The translations under genes and the position numbers were made by a program. A stretch of DNA of 64,000 nucleotides from an uncultured Saprospiraceae bacterium (lineage in GTDB: Bacteria; Bacteroidota; Bacteroidia; Chitinophagales; Saprospiraceae): assembly GCA_938007965.1 (NCBI GenBank), contig CALLMH010000035.1:1-64000 (forward strand). The letters are read 5' to 3'. Below the pieces are notes generated by a model that was not told the origin of the DNA, made no database searches, and saw nothing but the letters and a program-made list of their open reading frames with translations. Positions 16,892-26,700 of the stretch are shown in pieces. Positions within the stretch are counted from its first letter, which is position 1; every line of letters begins with the position of its first letter.

Positions 16892-17787
16892 GATTGAATA
16901 ATTTTTGGGTAAACAATTTTTCGCTTAGTTCCCAAATAGCAACTAGCTAATGATGATGAGGTCAATGACATACCCACCATCAAAGGACTTTTTTTCTTGC
17001 CAAAAATCGCATCCGCTGTAGCAATAGCTAATAATCTCTTCTTGGCAGTGGAACTAAGAAATGTATCACAATTTTCATTGATAAAAAGATCATAAGTGAT
17101 AAGATCAACGAAGGGTCTATATGGTTCCATAATATCATCCGCCAAACAGTATGCATTGTACTTATTTTTATGATGTATACCGAGAGTAGGCAGCAAGCCA
17201 CTAGCTACGAGTGCTCTAGCTACCATAGCTCTGACGATCGCGTAACCATAGTTAAGAAGATTATTGGGAGGTTCGCCATATCGGTCGCGAAGAAATCCGT
17301 CAATAAAACAAGACCAATAGTAGGCAGCTGCCTGCCCCTCCACATTCTCGGCATCACCGGCGCTTACACGATTCATCAAAACTTGCAATCGCTTAGAAGG
17401 TTTCTCGAGTATATCTAATACAGCCTTCTGATTCCGTATCTTTGCTACTATTGTTTGCTGCCATAGGTTTTTCTTTAGCGGTACACTAGCTTCTATTTGA
17501 TACCTATATCGTTCGCTTTGTTCTGTGTGTCCTTCGAGCGGTAGTGTTACACTATTCGGCATATGCCTATCATCGCAGGATATTATCGCAGCTTTATTCT
17601 CTAGTAATGCTTTTATCGTATTGTGTGATATAGTGATCTGATTATTATCTAATACTATCACCCCTACATCTTCTATCGATCTCGTTATTCGCTTTTCGTT
17701 GACTTTAGTTTTTATTTGAATGTTAAGCTGTTTATTCTTAATATTCAAATATGTCGGATTGCCAAAATACAGGGTTTGTTTTATCAT
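16888..17787 (-). CDS. cas1: CRISPR-associated integrase Cas1 (type II)
   Basis: 299 residues. The metal ligands of Cas1 are in place: E150 in DAENVEGQAAAYYW, H205/H206 in LGIHHKNKYNAY, and the acidic residues of LADDIMEPYRP. The N-terminal sheet domain begins MIKQTLYFGNPTYL, typical of type II Cas1. Cas1 with Cas2 cuts and joins new spacers into the array. It lies 51 bases after cas9. With no cas4 or csn2 nearby, the locus is II-C. Confidence 0.96.
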   Translation of the reverse strand: MIKQTLYFGNPTYLNIKNKQLNIQIKTKVNEKRITRSIEDVGVIVLDNNQITISHNTIKALLENKAAIISCDDRHMPNSVTLPLEGHTEQSERYRYQIEASVPLKKNLWQQTIVAKIRNQKAVLDILEKPSKRLQVLMNRVSAGDAENVEGQAAAYYWSCFIDGFLRDRYGEPPNNLLNYGYAIVRAMVARALVASGLLPTLGIHHKNKYNAYCLADDIMEPYRPFVDLITYDLFINENCDTFLSSTAKKRLLAIATADAIFGKKKSPLMVGMSLTSSSLASCYLGTKRKIVYPKIIQS

Positions 17788-17838
17788 GATTACCTTTACT
17801 ACTTCATAGTACGAACCCTATGCCAAACTAAGAGAAGA

Positions 17839-20800
17839 CTACATAATAGTCCCCAATCTGTCAACTTTTATAATATTACAGCAGCTTTTTATCATAATTC
17901 CATCAAGTGATCTCTCCATTTTATTTTCACCAGAAAATTCTTTCCCATCTAATAATGGCACAGAAGCATGATGAGGTACAAAGAAACATTGTGCTTTACT
18001 AAAGCTTACGCATTTATAAATATTCGAGGGATTAACCGAGGATAGATTTGTATTACCAGATTCATCATTTAAGTATACTAGATCTCCTGGTGATAACAAT
18101 ATATACTCGTAGCCTTCCTTATGCTGAGCATATTCTTCTTGCGCTTTCTCTATATCAAGTAAATCATTGAACGACATAGTCGAGTGCTTATCTATAAAGT
18201 GTTTACCCGTTTTAATATCTCTATAAATTACAAAATATAAATTTGTTCCTCTTGCCCCTTTACCGTATTTATGCCTAGTGTATTCACTTTCTCCTAAAGG
18301 AAACGCAATTCCCAGATCTTGCTTGACCTTCACTGTCTTGACAGCATTGTGCCTATTTTGATTGAATCTTGCCAGCCCAGTATCAGAGAATGCAACATCC
18401 GATTTACCTTCATTCATCTCTAAGTGCTTCAGCAGTTTAGTTCGCAGATTTACATCTACTATCTTTTCTAATTGCCCTTTTTTAACCGAAGCGTCTAATT
18501 TTAGTTTTGAAGTGGCCAACTTATCGTTTTTTACTCTGATGTCAATTTTGCCAATTTCTTTTCCCTCGATTTCTAACGGATGTACTTTCAGATACTTTTT
18601 TATTTTCGCCTCATTGCCTTTATATACAACCATTAATTTTTTAAGCTGGTTTTTTATTTGCTTATTGGCTATACTTTCTACATTTTTTAATGCAGCGGAT
18701 ATTGTCACAGATTTATACTCCACCTCAGTAAGTCTTCCATAAATCGTTTCTTGATGCAGTTGTTTTCTCACTGCCCAATGGTCATGACTTGTTTTTTGCT
18801 TTACGTAACCCTTTTTCCATGATCCATCAGGCTGTTCTATATATTTTTGGTAATAGTTTACTGTTTTATTGATCACACGTATATCATTCTTGAACGATAT
18901 GATCACATTTTCTAGTGCTGTGAATGCTTCAGTCGCTATGGTCTTCCAAGGCAATCTATAATCTCTTTGCCCATGTTTACTTCTCGGCTTGAGCAGTTTA
19001 TCTCTAAGATCATCACGTCTTTTTCCACTCTTAAGTGAATTCTTATACATTACATGACTTCTAGTAGTGCACGCTATCACCAATGCATCCAATGCATGAT
19101 GCCTATGATCCAATCGTTTTATTTCGTTTTGATATCCAGACAAGTCGATTCTATTGCCTACCACATTATAGAAATCATTAGATTCTGTTAGTCTATTCAT
19201 CCGTTGAAACCGAGGTGCTAATATACGCTTCCATACATCATGTAATCCCCAATCATTCTTAAGCTGAGATGTAATACCTCCTTGCATAGAGATTACGTTT
19301 TTCGATGTTGCACCCAATTCATCTTTTTCCCTTACTATTGGCGAAAGCAGTTCCAACAATTTCCTATTTATGTATCTAGTATTATTGAGCTGCCGCTCAC
19401 TAAATCCTTTAGGAGGATCATATTGAAGAAGGTTTTTATATTTCTTATAGTTAATCGAAGCAAACATCTCCTTGACCCTTTTCTCATACTCATCTTTGTC
19501 CAATAGCGTTATACCGTTCCCCACGTCTGTGCCCCCAGAATTACAAATCATTTCATATGCTGTGCGTTCCTTTTTGTAGTCATTAGCCGACCGCTCACAT
19601 ATAATCTTATTATTAAATGAGTCATCATAAAACACTGCCTTAGGTATAATATGTTCTACTTCATATGCCCTAGTAAACAACTTGGATAACGGAATAATCT
19701 TACCTGTATAAGGAGAGGTATATTTTTGTTCTAACCACAATCTATATCTTGTTAATTCGCTCTTAGACGGGTCGCCTTTTTTTCTTATTGTTATTATATC
19801 CTTATCTATAAATTTCTCGTTTCTGATGGCACCCTCTTCAAAAATCTTGAACGTCTCAAGATGACCCTTACTAAATGGGTTCACATTACTATTATGCCTA
19901 CTTAGTTCAACCAACATTGCTTTGGCTCGTTGATTCCTGACATAGTTTTCATTCCGTTTGTAAGTGTAGTCTTTTCTTTTATCATTAGATAATTTCAGCT
20001 CTCTTGCCATTTCTACATGGATTTCATCTGGCTTACCGTATTTTTTCCACATATCTTTTACTACGAGTATTGTCTCTCGTATCACTTTCTCGGCAGTAGG
20101 GTTACGTAGACTATGATTAGGTAATAACTTATTAACATCGATTTGATCAGGGGAATCAAACCTTTTATTATCTACCACTTCACTATGTCTATCATATGCA
20201 GTGTAAGATGCAGTGGTCAGATTTAATCCACTGAAATCAGAAAAATCGTCAAACTCAAGCAGCTTAGCTCTCACATGATCTTTAATATTGTCATTAACCT
20301 CAGCAGTGATTAGATCATCAATTCTGTTTTTAACCAATGGGTGGATATTGGCTAAATCCCAATACCTTCCAGCCCTCATCAATGGTACTAATTTCACTAA
20401 TGCCTTCTTCGAGAATGAAGCATAGTCTTTACTAAAAGTAGAAACATTAAGCAAAGCTGATTGTAGTTCTGGGCTCAATCCTAAATTTTCATTACTAAGA
20501 CCAGATATTAATGCATTTTCATCATCACCTAGGGAATAAAGGACATGCCACACTTTATCTAATAAATCAACATTAGATAGCAATTCAAGCACCTCCTCAG
20601 AATCGACATCTTTACAAGCTTTTAAGATCGCCGCTTTCAATTCATTACCTTTTAATTTACTACCTTCCTCATAATTAATTTTATAATCCTTGCTATTAAG
20701 ACCAATGGATTTTAAAATTTGATTGTGTGTCAGTTCTTTCGCTATGTCAAATGATGAAAATAGCTTTGCCTTAGCACTTGCATTATATAATGAATCAGTT

Positions 20801-22137
20801 ACATCTACATCATTTCTTATTATTCCATTTTCATCTACAACCGTTCTTTTCGCTATTTTTATATTATGTATTACATCCCATATCCTAAATTCTTGGAATA
20901 ATGGATTTGACTTAGCGATACCTTTTACTGGTTGACTTTGTAGTTCTCCATCTTTATTTTTAAAGTGATAAGACTCATATTTACAATTTGCTATTAGGTG
21001 CTTTTTAGTTTTCAGCGGTCTCTGATAATAGATGATATCCTCTACTATCATATTTATTGTACCTCGTTTTATTAAGTTAGACCTATGCGCATCATTTTTC
21101 TTGTATAATTTATTTGCCGCTGTGGTTAATAGATCCAAATTGTGAAATACATCATGAAATTTGGATTGAGCTTCTAAGACCTTAATCAATTCAGCTTTGT
21201 ACAATTTTCGATCTATAGTATGTACTTCTTTACCTCTTATCTTCAATGATGGATCTGAAAGTAATCGCTGGTATATGTAAGCCCCTACTGTAAGATTAGA
21301 TGACTGGATACTATCTTCTGTCTTCTTCTTTCGCAATGTCCAATCTTCGGCATCAGGTGATGTTAGTATAACTTTAGTAATACCCTTCACTAGTTTTTCA
21401 GTTACTATAAATTCTATATCTTTCCCAAGCCAATCAGGCATTTCACGACTTCTATACTCACCAATAAGACCACTTCTTAGATGAACTATAAATAGTTTTC
21501 TGCCTCGAAGATCATCATCTGCATCTTCTACCTTGTCAACGATATCTAAAACAAAATATTTACTTTCGTCTGTTTTCAACTCCTCATCACCTCGTAATTG
21601 AAAATATCCACGCTTTACATTAAACTGAAGTATCAACCAAGCCAACTCTTCTAATGTAATCTTTTCATTTAATGCCTTTTTCCTCAAATAATATATTGCC
21701 CAGTCATGAGAAACACTTTTGAGATTAGGGTGCATATTCAAGAATTCCATCTTCATTTCCTGATAAGAAGATTGAAATTTAAACTTCGTCCTTTCTTCAG
21801 TCAGTTCATATGCAAAAGAACATTTACTATTAGGCTGCCAGTCCTTATCTATCATGCCGAGCACCTTCAAAACGAGCAGTAAGCGTTCGCGTCTTTTCAG
21901 CTGACGCTCTCTAAGCCTTCTCATACCTCGATGCTTCGTTCTTTGAGCGGCAGCAGATTGTAAATTGCCTTTGTTGAAATCTCCTATCTCTGCTTGGTCC
22001 ATTGGCAATATCCTTGATCCAAGATTTAATATTTTTCCATCTTCATTCTCAAAGTCAGTTTTGACAGCTGCCCAACCTACCGAGTTAGTTCCTACGTCCA
22101 ATCCAAAGACTAATTTTTCTTTCTTAGGGTTTTTCAT
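17839..22137 (-). CDS. cas9: Type II-C effector nuclease Cas9
   Basis: 1432 residues, within the size range of the long Bacteroidota II-C Cas9 proteins. RuvC I: FGLDVGTNSVGWA with D14. An arginine-rich bridge helix follows (HRGMRRLRERQLKRRERLL). RuvC II: IHVEMAREL with E709. HNH: YEVEHIIPKAVFYDDSFNNK with H829; the residue before it is glutamate (E828) where Cas9 of Streptococcus and Neisseria have aspartate. RuvC III: RLDHRHHALDALVI with H1014 and D1017. All main catalytic residues are present, so both strands should be cut. PAM cannot be read from the sequence. The upstream HTH gene overlaps its first codons by 14 bases. Confidence 0.97.
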   Translation of the reverse strand: MKNPKKEKLVFGLDVGTNSVGWAAVKTDFENEDGKILNLGSRILPMDQAEIGDFNKGNLQSAAAQRTKHRGMRRLRERQLKRRERLLLVLKVLGMIDKDWQPNSKCSFAYELTEERTKFKFQSSYQEMKMEFLNMHPNLKSVSHDWAIYYLRKKALNEKITLEELAWLILQFNVKRGYFQLRGDEELKTDESKYFVLDIVDKVEDADDDLRGRKLFIVHLRSGLIGEYRSREMPDWLGKDIEFIVTEKLVKGITKVILTSPDAEDWTLRKKKTEDSIQSSNLTVGAYIYQRLLSDPSLKIRGKEVHTIDRKLYKAELIKVLEAQSKFHDVFHNLDLLTTAANKLYKKNDAHRSNLIKRGTINMIVEDIIYYQRPLKTKKHLIANCKYESYHFKNKDGELQSQPVKGIAKSNPLFQEFRIWDVIHNIKIAKRTVVDENGIIRNDVDVTDSLYNASAKAKLFSSFDIAKELTHNQILKSIGLNSKDYKINYEEGSKLKGNELKAAILKACKDVDSEEVLELLSNVDLLDKVWHVLYSLGDDENALISGLSNENLGLSPELQSALLNVSTFSKDYASFSKKALVKLVPLMRAGRYWDLANIHPLVKNRIDDLITAEVNDNIKDHVRAKLLEFDDFSDFSGLNLTTASYTAYDRHSEVVDNKRFDSPDQIDVNKLLPNHSLRNPTAEKVIRETILVVKDMWKKYGKPDEIHVEMARELKLSNDKRKDYTYKRNENYVRNQRAKAMLVELSRHNSNVNPFSKGHLETFKIFEEGAIRNEKFIDKDIITIRKKGDPSKSELTRYRLWLEQKYTSPYTGKIIPLSKLFTRAYEVEHIIPKAVFYDDSFNNKIICERSANDYKKERTAYEMICNSGGTDVGNGITLLDKDEYEKRVKEMFASINYKKYKNLLQYDPPKGFSERQLNNTRYINRKLLELLSPIVREKDELGATSKNVISMQGGITSQLKNDWGLHDVWKRILAPRFQRMNRLTESNDFYNVVGNRIDLSGYQNEIKRLDHRHHALDALVIACTTRSHVMYKNSLKSGKRRDDLRDKLLKPRSKHGQRDYRLPWKTIATEAFTALENVIISFKNDIRVINKTVNYYQKYIEQPDGSWKKGYVKQKTSHDHWAVRKQLHQETIYGRLTEVEYKSVTISAALKNVESIANKQIKNQLKKLMVVYKGNEAKIKKYLKVHPLEIEGKEIGKIDIRVKNDKLATSKLKLDASVKKGQLEKIVDVNLRTKLLKHLEMNEGKSDVAFSDTGLARFNQNRHNAVKTVKVKQDLGIAFPLGESEYTRHKYGKGARGTNLYFVIYRDIKTGKHFIDKHSTMSFNDLLDIEKAQEEYAQHKEGYEYILLSPGDLVYLNDESGNTNLSSVNPSNIYKCVSFSKAQCFFVPHHASVPLLDGKEFSGENKMERSLDGIMIKSCCNIIKVDRLGTIM

Positions 22138-22324
22138 TCGTGATAATTTTTATGTTTGTTAGTTCGCACAACTTACTCAACGTGTCTATAGTTGCCTTTC
22201 CTGTATTTATATAGTTATATATAGTTTTTCTCGAAAGGCCTGTTCGCTTTGCCAACTCATTGCACGTGTGTTTTGGATACAATTGTTGAATAATCTCTAT
22301 TCTAATTTGTTCTACTAATTTCAT
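22124..22324 (-). CDS. Small Xre-like HTH protein at the head of the cas operon
   Basis: About 66 residues from the ATG at 22324 (an in-frame TTG at 22351 would add nine). A helix-turn-helix covers most of it: CNELAKRTGLSRKTIYNYIN, then TGKATIDTLSKLCELTNIKI, as in Xre/Cro-type repressors. The gene ends 14 bases inside cas9 and is on the same strand, so it heads HTH-cas9-cas1-cas2. A TATATTTG box lies four bases before the ATG, suggesting a leaderless transcript. I infer that it controls the operon and perhaps the tracrRNA; it is not a standard part of II-C loci that I know. It could also be an incidental regulator. Confidence 0.75.
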   Translation of the reverse strand: MKLVEQIRIEIIQQLYPKHTCNELAKRTGLSRKTIYNYINTGKATIDTLSKLCELTNIKIITNEKP

Positions 22325-22328
22325 AATC

Positions 22329-22336
22329 CAAATATA
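22329..22336 (-). promoter_or_regulatory. Promoter box of the HTH-cas9-cas1-cas2 operon
   Basis: On the minus strand it reads TATATTTG, a full TAnnTTTG match. Its end is four bases before the HTH gene ATG, so the transcript would begin at or very near the start codon. A TTG at 22351-22349 is only 12 bases away, shorter than usual. Confidence 0.45.
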
Positions 22337-22345
22337 GATATTCTT

Positions 22346-22370
22346 ATACAATAGTCGTAATAATTATTAC
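22346..22370. promoter_or_regulatory. Putative operator region upstream of the cas operon
   Basis: ATACAATAGTCG (22346-22357) is the perfect reverse complement of 22469-22480 near the tracrRNA. It abuts a perfect 14-bp palindrome, GTAATAATTATTAC (22357-22370). Both are just upstream of the cas operon promoter box and are candidate sites for the HTH protein. Confidence 0.5.
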
Positions 22371-22468
22371 CTTTGTAAAAATAGTTACTCATCAGAGATT
22401 TCTAATTTACCTTGTTACTTCTCCACTCCGTAGAGTTAACGAGGGAAAAAAATTACTCATTCTCGTAT

Positions 22469-22480
22469 CGACTATTGTAT
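22469..22480. promoter_or_regulatory. Second copy of the 12-bp element, upstream of tracrRNA
   Basis: CGACTATTGTAT, the exact inverse of the copy at 22346-22357. A looser version, CGTATATTGTAT (10 of 12), follows at 22496-22507 and overlaps the likely tracrRNA promoter box. Confidence 0.5.
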
Positions 22481-22505
22481 GTTCTGATTAGTTATCGTAT
22501 ATTGT
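22475..22505 (+). promoter_or_regulatory. Probable tracrRNA promoter
   Basis: TTG at 22475-22477, 20 bases, TATATTGT at 22498-22505, a partial match to TAnnTTTG. Transcription would start near 22511, at the beginning of the anti-repeat. The -33 element lies inside the 12-bp putative operator. Confidence 0.4.
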
Positions 22506-22507
22506 AT

Positions 22508-22582
22508 CACATTTTGAAGCTAATCATAATAAGGCTTATGCCGTAGTGAAAACTTAACGGGAGGGGAAACTCTCCCTTTTTT
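22508..22582 (+). ncRNA. tracrRNA of the type II-C system
   Basis: The anti-repeat ATTTTGAAGCTAATCATAAT starts near 22511. It pairs with the first 21 bases of the repeat, with a two-base bulge and two G-U wobbles. Then come a short GGC-TTAT-GCC hairpin, a CCGT-AGT/ACT-ACGG hairpin with a GAAA loop, and a terminator: 7-bp stem 22559-22565/22570-22576 with GAAA loop and six T residues to 22582. This is the usual order of anti-repeat, nexus and terminator. It is divergent from the cas operon. It fixes the crRNA strand as plus. Exact 5' end is inferred. Confidence 0.88.
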
Positions 22583-22776
22583 ATACTTATACTTCTTCTA
22601 CAATCTGCATTATTCTAGAGATACTTACTTATTCATTTTCATTTTCTATAATGATAGTAATCCGTAGTTAAACTTACCGTGACATATACAATTCACATCT
22701 TATAATACCTAAATATAATAAATTTAACAACATCATTTATCTTGACGTCCTAATAAACAATACGACATCACCTTAA
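22583..22776. other. Gap between tracrRNA and the DUF1853 gene
   Basis: AT-rich with no gene seen. It is the right boundary of the CRISPR-Cas locus. No direct repeats or integrase remains are visible here. Confidence 0.4.
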
Positions 22777-23592
22777 TCAAGGAATAACAAAAAACCGCTC
22801 TACCAAAATCCCTTCTTCCCCAGCATCTCTTTTCCAAAGCATTTCCGACCTCCCTCCCTTTAATGTATCCGAAATCTTTTTGACGATTTCATTATGACTT
22901 ATCCATTGCTGATCCGAGTGCGGAATATGCAACCATTCATATTTAAATGGGAGATAGTATACATAGTCCTTGTGTGATTCATCTTCACTTGTAAACTGAT
23001 CATCGCTTATCCAGTAGCCTGAGATAGTATCTTCACTCACCCCTTCTATACCGATAGAGGTCATGCCGATCGGCAAAAACACGTGACCATAAAAAGCAAC
23101 CATCTGACGGATCTCTTCTACTTTTATATTAAGATCACCTAATATCTCTCGACTAGGTACAGAGTATAGCAACGGTAGCTGCTTGTCTCTCGTCTTACTC
23201 AGCTTCTGTAAGAATGTATCCTTCCTATTTGGCCCTATCAATCTACCAATGGGCTCAGTGATCGTAGGGTCTAGAATATAGAATTTATAGGTCAGTTCTA
23301 TATGCAAGATTTCATCTGTCACTATATCCTTGACTATATAATCCAACTCGCCTAGTGTCTTTTTTTGTTCTATCAATTGGATAGAGTGAGCAACCACTTC
23401 ATATACAGGGCTTGCATTTAGCAATTCTAAAAACACGAATTCAGCCTGATGCCCCAATCTTCTATCCCTAGGAACTATAGCTAGGTTTTTCATGATGAGT
23501 GAATCAAGTGGTAGCTCAAACTGAGCGATCTCAAAAATACTCGCTTGCCACATAAGTCGAGATTGTAGAAATCCTTCGTATGCTTTATCCAT
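22777..23592 (-). CDS. DUF1853 family protein
   Basis: 271 residues. The family signature is clear: RRLGHQAEFVFLELL, then IQLIEQKKTLGELDYIV, then LHIELTYKFYILDP and IGPNRKDTFLQKLSKTRDKQL. The pattern with conserved E, D and ExxxK resembles the PD-(D/E)xK nuclease fold, but I know of no tested activity. It lies between the CRISPR locus and rpoC on the same strand as rpoC, after the rpoC terminator, so it is probably its own unit. Its place beside the CRISPR locus does not by itself suggest a defence role. Confidence 0.75.
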   Translation of the reverse strand: MDKAYEGFLQSRLMWQASIFEIAQFELPLDSLIMKNLAIVPRDRRLGHQAEFVFLELLNASPVYEVVAHSIQLIEQKKTLGELDYIVKDIVTDEILHIELTYKFYILDPTITEPIGRLIGPNRKDTFLQKLSKTRDKQLPLLYSVPSREILGDLNIKVEEIRQMVAFYGHVFLPIGMTSIGIEGVSEDTISGYWISDDQFTSEDESHKDYVYYLPFKYEWLHIPHSDQQWISHNEIVKKISDTLKGGRSEMLWKRDAGEEGILVERFFVIP

Positions 23593-23663
23593 TTGTAATA
23601 TTTATAAACTCGCGATAGGATATAGTCTTGGTATCAAATCTGATTGAACACCAATATAGCCTA

Positions 23664-23697
23664 TAAAAAAAGGGATATCAAATTAATTGATACCCCT
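23664..23697 (-). terminator. Terminator of the rpoBC operon
   Basis: Arms 23671-23681 and 23687-23697 pair over 11 bp with one G-U wobble on the minus strand, followed by a U run (plus-strand A run). It lies 27 bases past the rpoC stop. Confidence 0.85.
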
Positions 23698-23723
23698 ATA
23701 TATTTCTAAGAAAACACAAAAAC

Positions 23724-26700
23724 TTACTCTGCCGCTTCCTCTTCTTCTATCATCATCGTTGGTTCAGGTTTCTTTACAGTGACGATCATGTTTTTGAACT
23801 TCTTGTGTCCAGTACCAGCAGGTATATTCTTACCTACGATTACATTCTCTTTTAACCCTGTTAAGAAATCAACCTTAGCTCCGATTGCTGCAGTACTAAG
23901 TACTTTTGTCGTCTCTTGGAAAGATGCTGCAGATATCCAACTATATACACCCAATGATGCTCTAGTAATACCTTGCAATAGTGTAGTAGATGTTGCAGAT
24001 ACTGCATCTCTAGCGGTTACTATTTTTGCATCATTTCTCTTAAGTGACGAGTTCTCTTCTCTTAGTTCTCTTACGCTTACAAGTTGTCCCACTTTTAATA
24101 TTTCAGAACCACCAGCATCTTCGACAACTTTCTTGTCATAGATCCAGTCGTTTTGCTCCATAAAGTTTACTCTCTCTACAGCTTCTCCTTCTAAGAATGA
24201 AGTGTCACCAGCATCTAGAATCTGAACCCTTCTCATCATCTGTCTTACGATAACTTCGATATGCTTATCATTGATCGAGATACCTTGAGATCTATATACT
24301 TCCTGTACTCCATTCACTAGGTATGACTGCACAGCAAAAGGTCCTTTGATATTCAATATATCTAGAGGAGATGTAGCCCCATCAGAAACTTGTGAACCCG
24401 CTCTTACGAAGTCACCTTCCTGTACAAGAATGTGCTTCGATAGACCGACTAGATATTTCTTCTTTTGCCCTGTCTTCTCATCTTCGATAAAGATTTCTCT
24501 GTTACCTCTCTTGATTTTACCAAATGATACGATACCATCGATCTCAGCTGTTACTGCAGGATTCGAAGGATTTCTCGCTTCGAATAGCTCAGTAACTCTA
24601 GGGAGACCACCCGTAATATCCTGTACACCACCTAATTTTCTAGGGATCTTCACGATAGTTTGTCCAGGCTTCACATCTGCTCCATCTTCGATAGATATAT
24701 ATGCACCTACTGGAAGGTTGTAACTCTTCAGTTCTTCACCTCCAGGAGTTACGATCTTAATCATAGGAATTTTCTTCTTATTCTTAGATTCGATAACTAC
24801 TTTCTCTGCATATCCAGTTTGTTCATCTCTCTCCACTCTATAGGTAAGACCTTCTTCAACAGACTCAAACTGAGCTATACCTCCATCCTCAGCGATGATT
24901 ACCGCATTAAATGGATCCCATTGACATACAATCTCTCCTTTCGTGATCTTAGCCTTATCCTTTACGAATAATTCTGATCCATAAGGAATATATAATGTTG
25001 TGAATAGTTTACCAGTTTCAGGATCTTTAACCCTTACCTCTCCAGATCTAGATACTACAACGTTCTTGTTCGTATCTTTATCTTTTACGGTCTTAAGATT
25101 ATCGAACTCAATTACCGCATCAAATTTAGATTCTAAGCTAGACTCCTGCTTCGATACAGATGCGATACCCCCGACGTGGAAGGTTCTCAATGTCAACTGT
25201 GTACCCGGCTCACCGATACTCTGAGCTGCAATAATACCTACGGCATCTCCTGTTTCAGCTATTCTACCTGAAGCGAGGTTCTTACCATAACACTTACGGC
25301 ATACACCAGATTTCGTTTCACAAGTCAGTACTGACCTGATTGTCACCATCTCTACACCTGCATCTTCGATCTTTCTAGCTATCTGAGGAGTAATATACTC
25401 AGCCGCTTCTACAAGAATCTCGTCCGTTACCGGATCTAATACATTATGAAGTGAGAATCTACCTTCGATTCTAGCTGATAATTTCTGTACTACAGCATCA
25501 TTATCCTTTAGTGCTAGTGTATCTATTCCTCTCAATGTATCACAGTCTTCTTCCATGATGATTACATCTTGAGATACATCCACCAATCTTCTTGTCAGAT
25601 AACCGGCATCGGCAGTCTTCAAGGCCGTATCGGCAAGACCCTTTCTCGCACCGTGAGTAGAGATAAAGTATTCTAATACAGACAGTCCATCAAGGAAGTT
25701 AGATAATATAGGATTTTCGATAATCGCTCCTCCTGTATCTCCTGACTTTCTCGGCTTGGCCATCAGTCCTCTAAGACCACATAGCTGCTTAATTTGTTGT
25801 TTAGATCCCCTAGCTCCAGAATCAAGCATCATATACACCGAGTTAAATCCACCCTTGTGCTCCGCTAATTCTTTCATCAAGTTTTCAGTAATTTGACTAT
25901 CGGCTTTCGTCCAAGTGTCAATTACTTTGTTATATCTCTCATTACCTGTAATAAGACCCATATTGTAATTTTCCCAAACCTCATCTACCTCATCTTGAGC
26001 TTCGATTAGTGTTTGTTCTTTTACAGTCGGTATGATCAAATCTCCAAGGTTAAACGACAGTCCACCTTTGAATGACCAGTAGAAACCCATATCCTTTATA
26101 AGGTCTAAGAATTTCGCAGTCACAGAGAAATCTGTTCTTGTGATTATTCCAGAGATTACTTTTTTCAAGTTCTTCTTAGTAAGTAATTCATTGATGAATG
26201 GCACCATCTCTGGTCTCGCTTCATTAAATAATACCCTACCTACTGTAGTTTCTACTCTACCATTCACGAGATTACCATCTTCATCTTCTATCATTGCTTT
26301 TGTAATGATAGGAGCATGCAGATCTACAGCGCCTTCGTTATAGGCTATGATTACCTCTTCTGATGAATAAAACTTCATTCCAGCACCTTTTGCTGGATCA
26401 TCTGGAGAAGCTGGCTTAGTCAGATAGTACAATCCTAATACCATATCCTGTGAAGGTAGTAAGATCGGAGATCCGTCTTGTGGATTCAACATATTGTGCG
26501 CAGAAAGCATCAACATCTGAGTCTCAAGAATCGCAGCATGACTCAATGGTACGTGAACGGCCATCTGATCACCATCAAAATCGGCGTTGAAGGCACCACA
26601 AACAAGTGGGTGCAACTGTATCGCCTTTCCTTCTACCAATGTTGGCTGGAATGCTTGGATCGATAGTCTGTGAAGTGTAGGGGCTCTGTTAAGCATTATT

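Noticed and set aside
22777-23592. DUF1853 gene as a possible accessory part of the CRISPR locus
   Set aside because: It lies beyond the tracrRNA, has its own unit, and DUF1853 occurs widely without CRISPR. Proximity alone is not enough.
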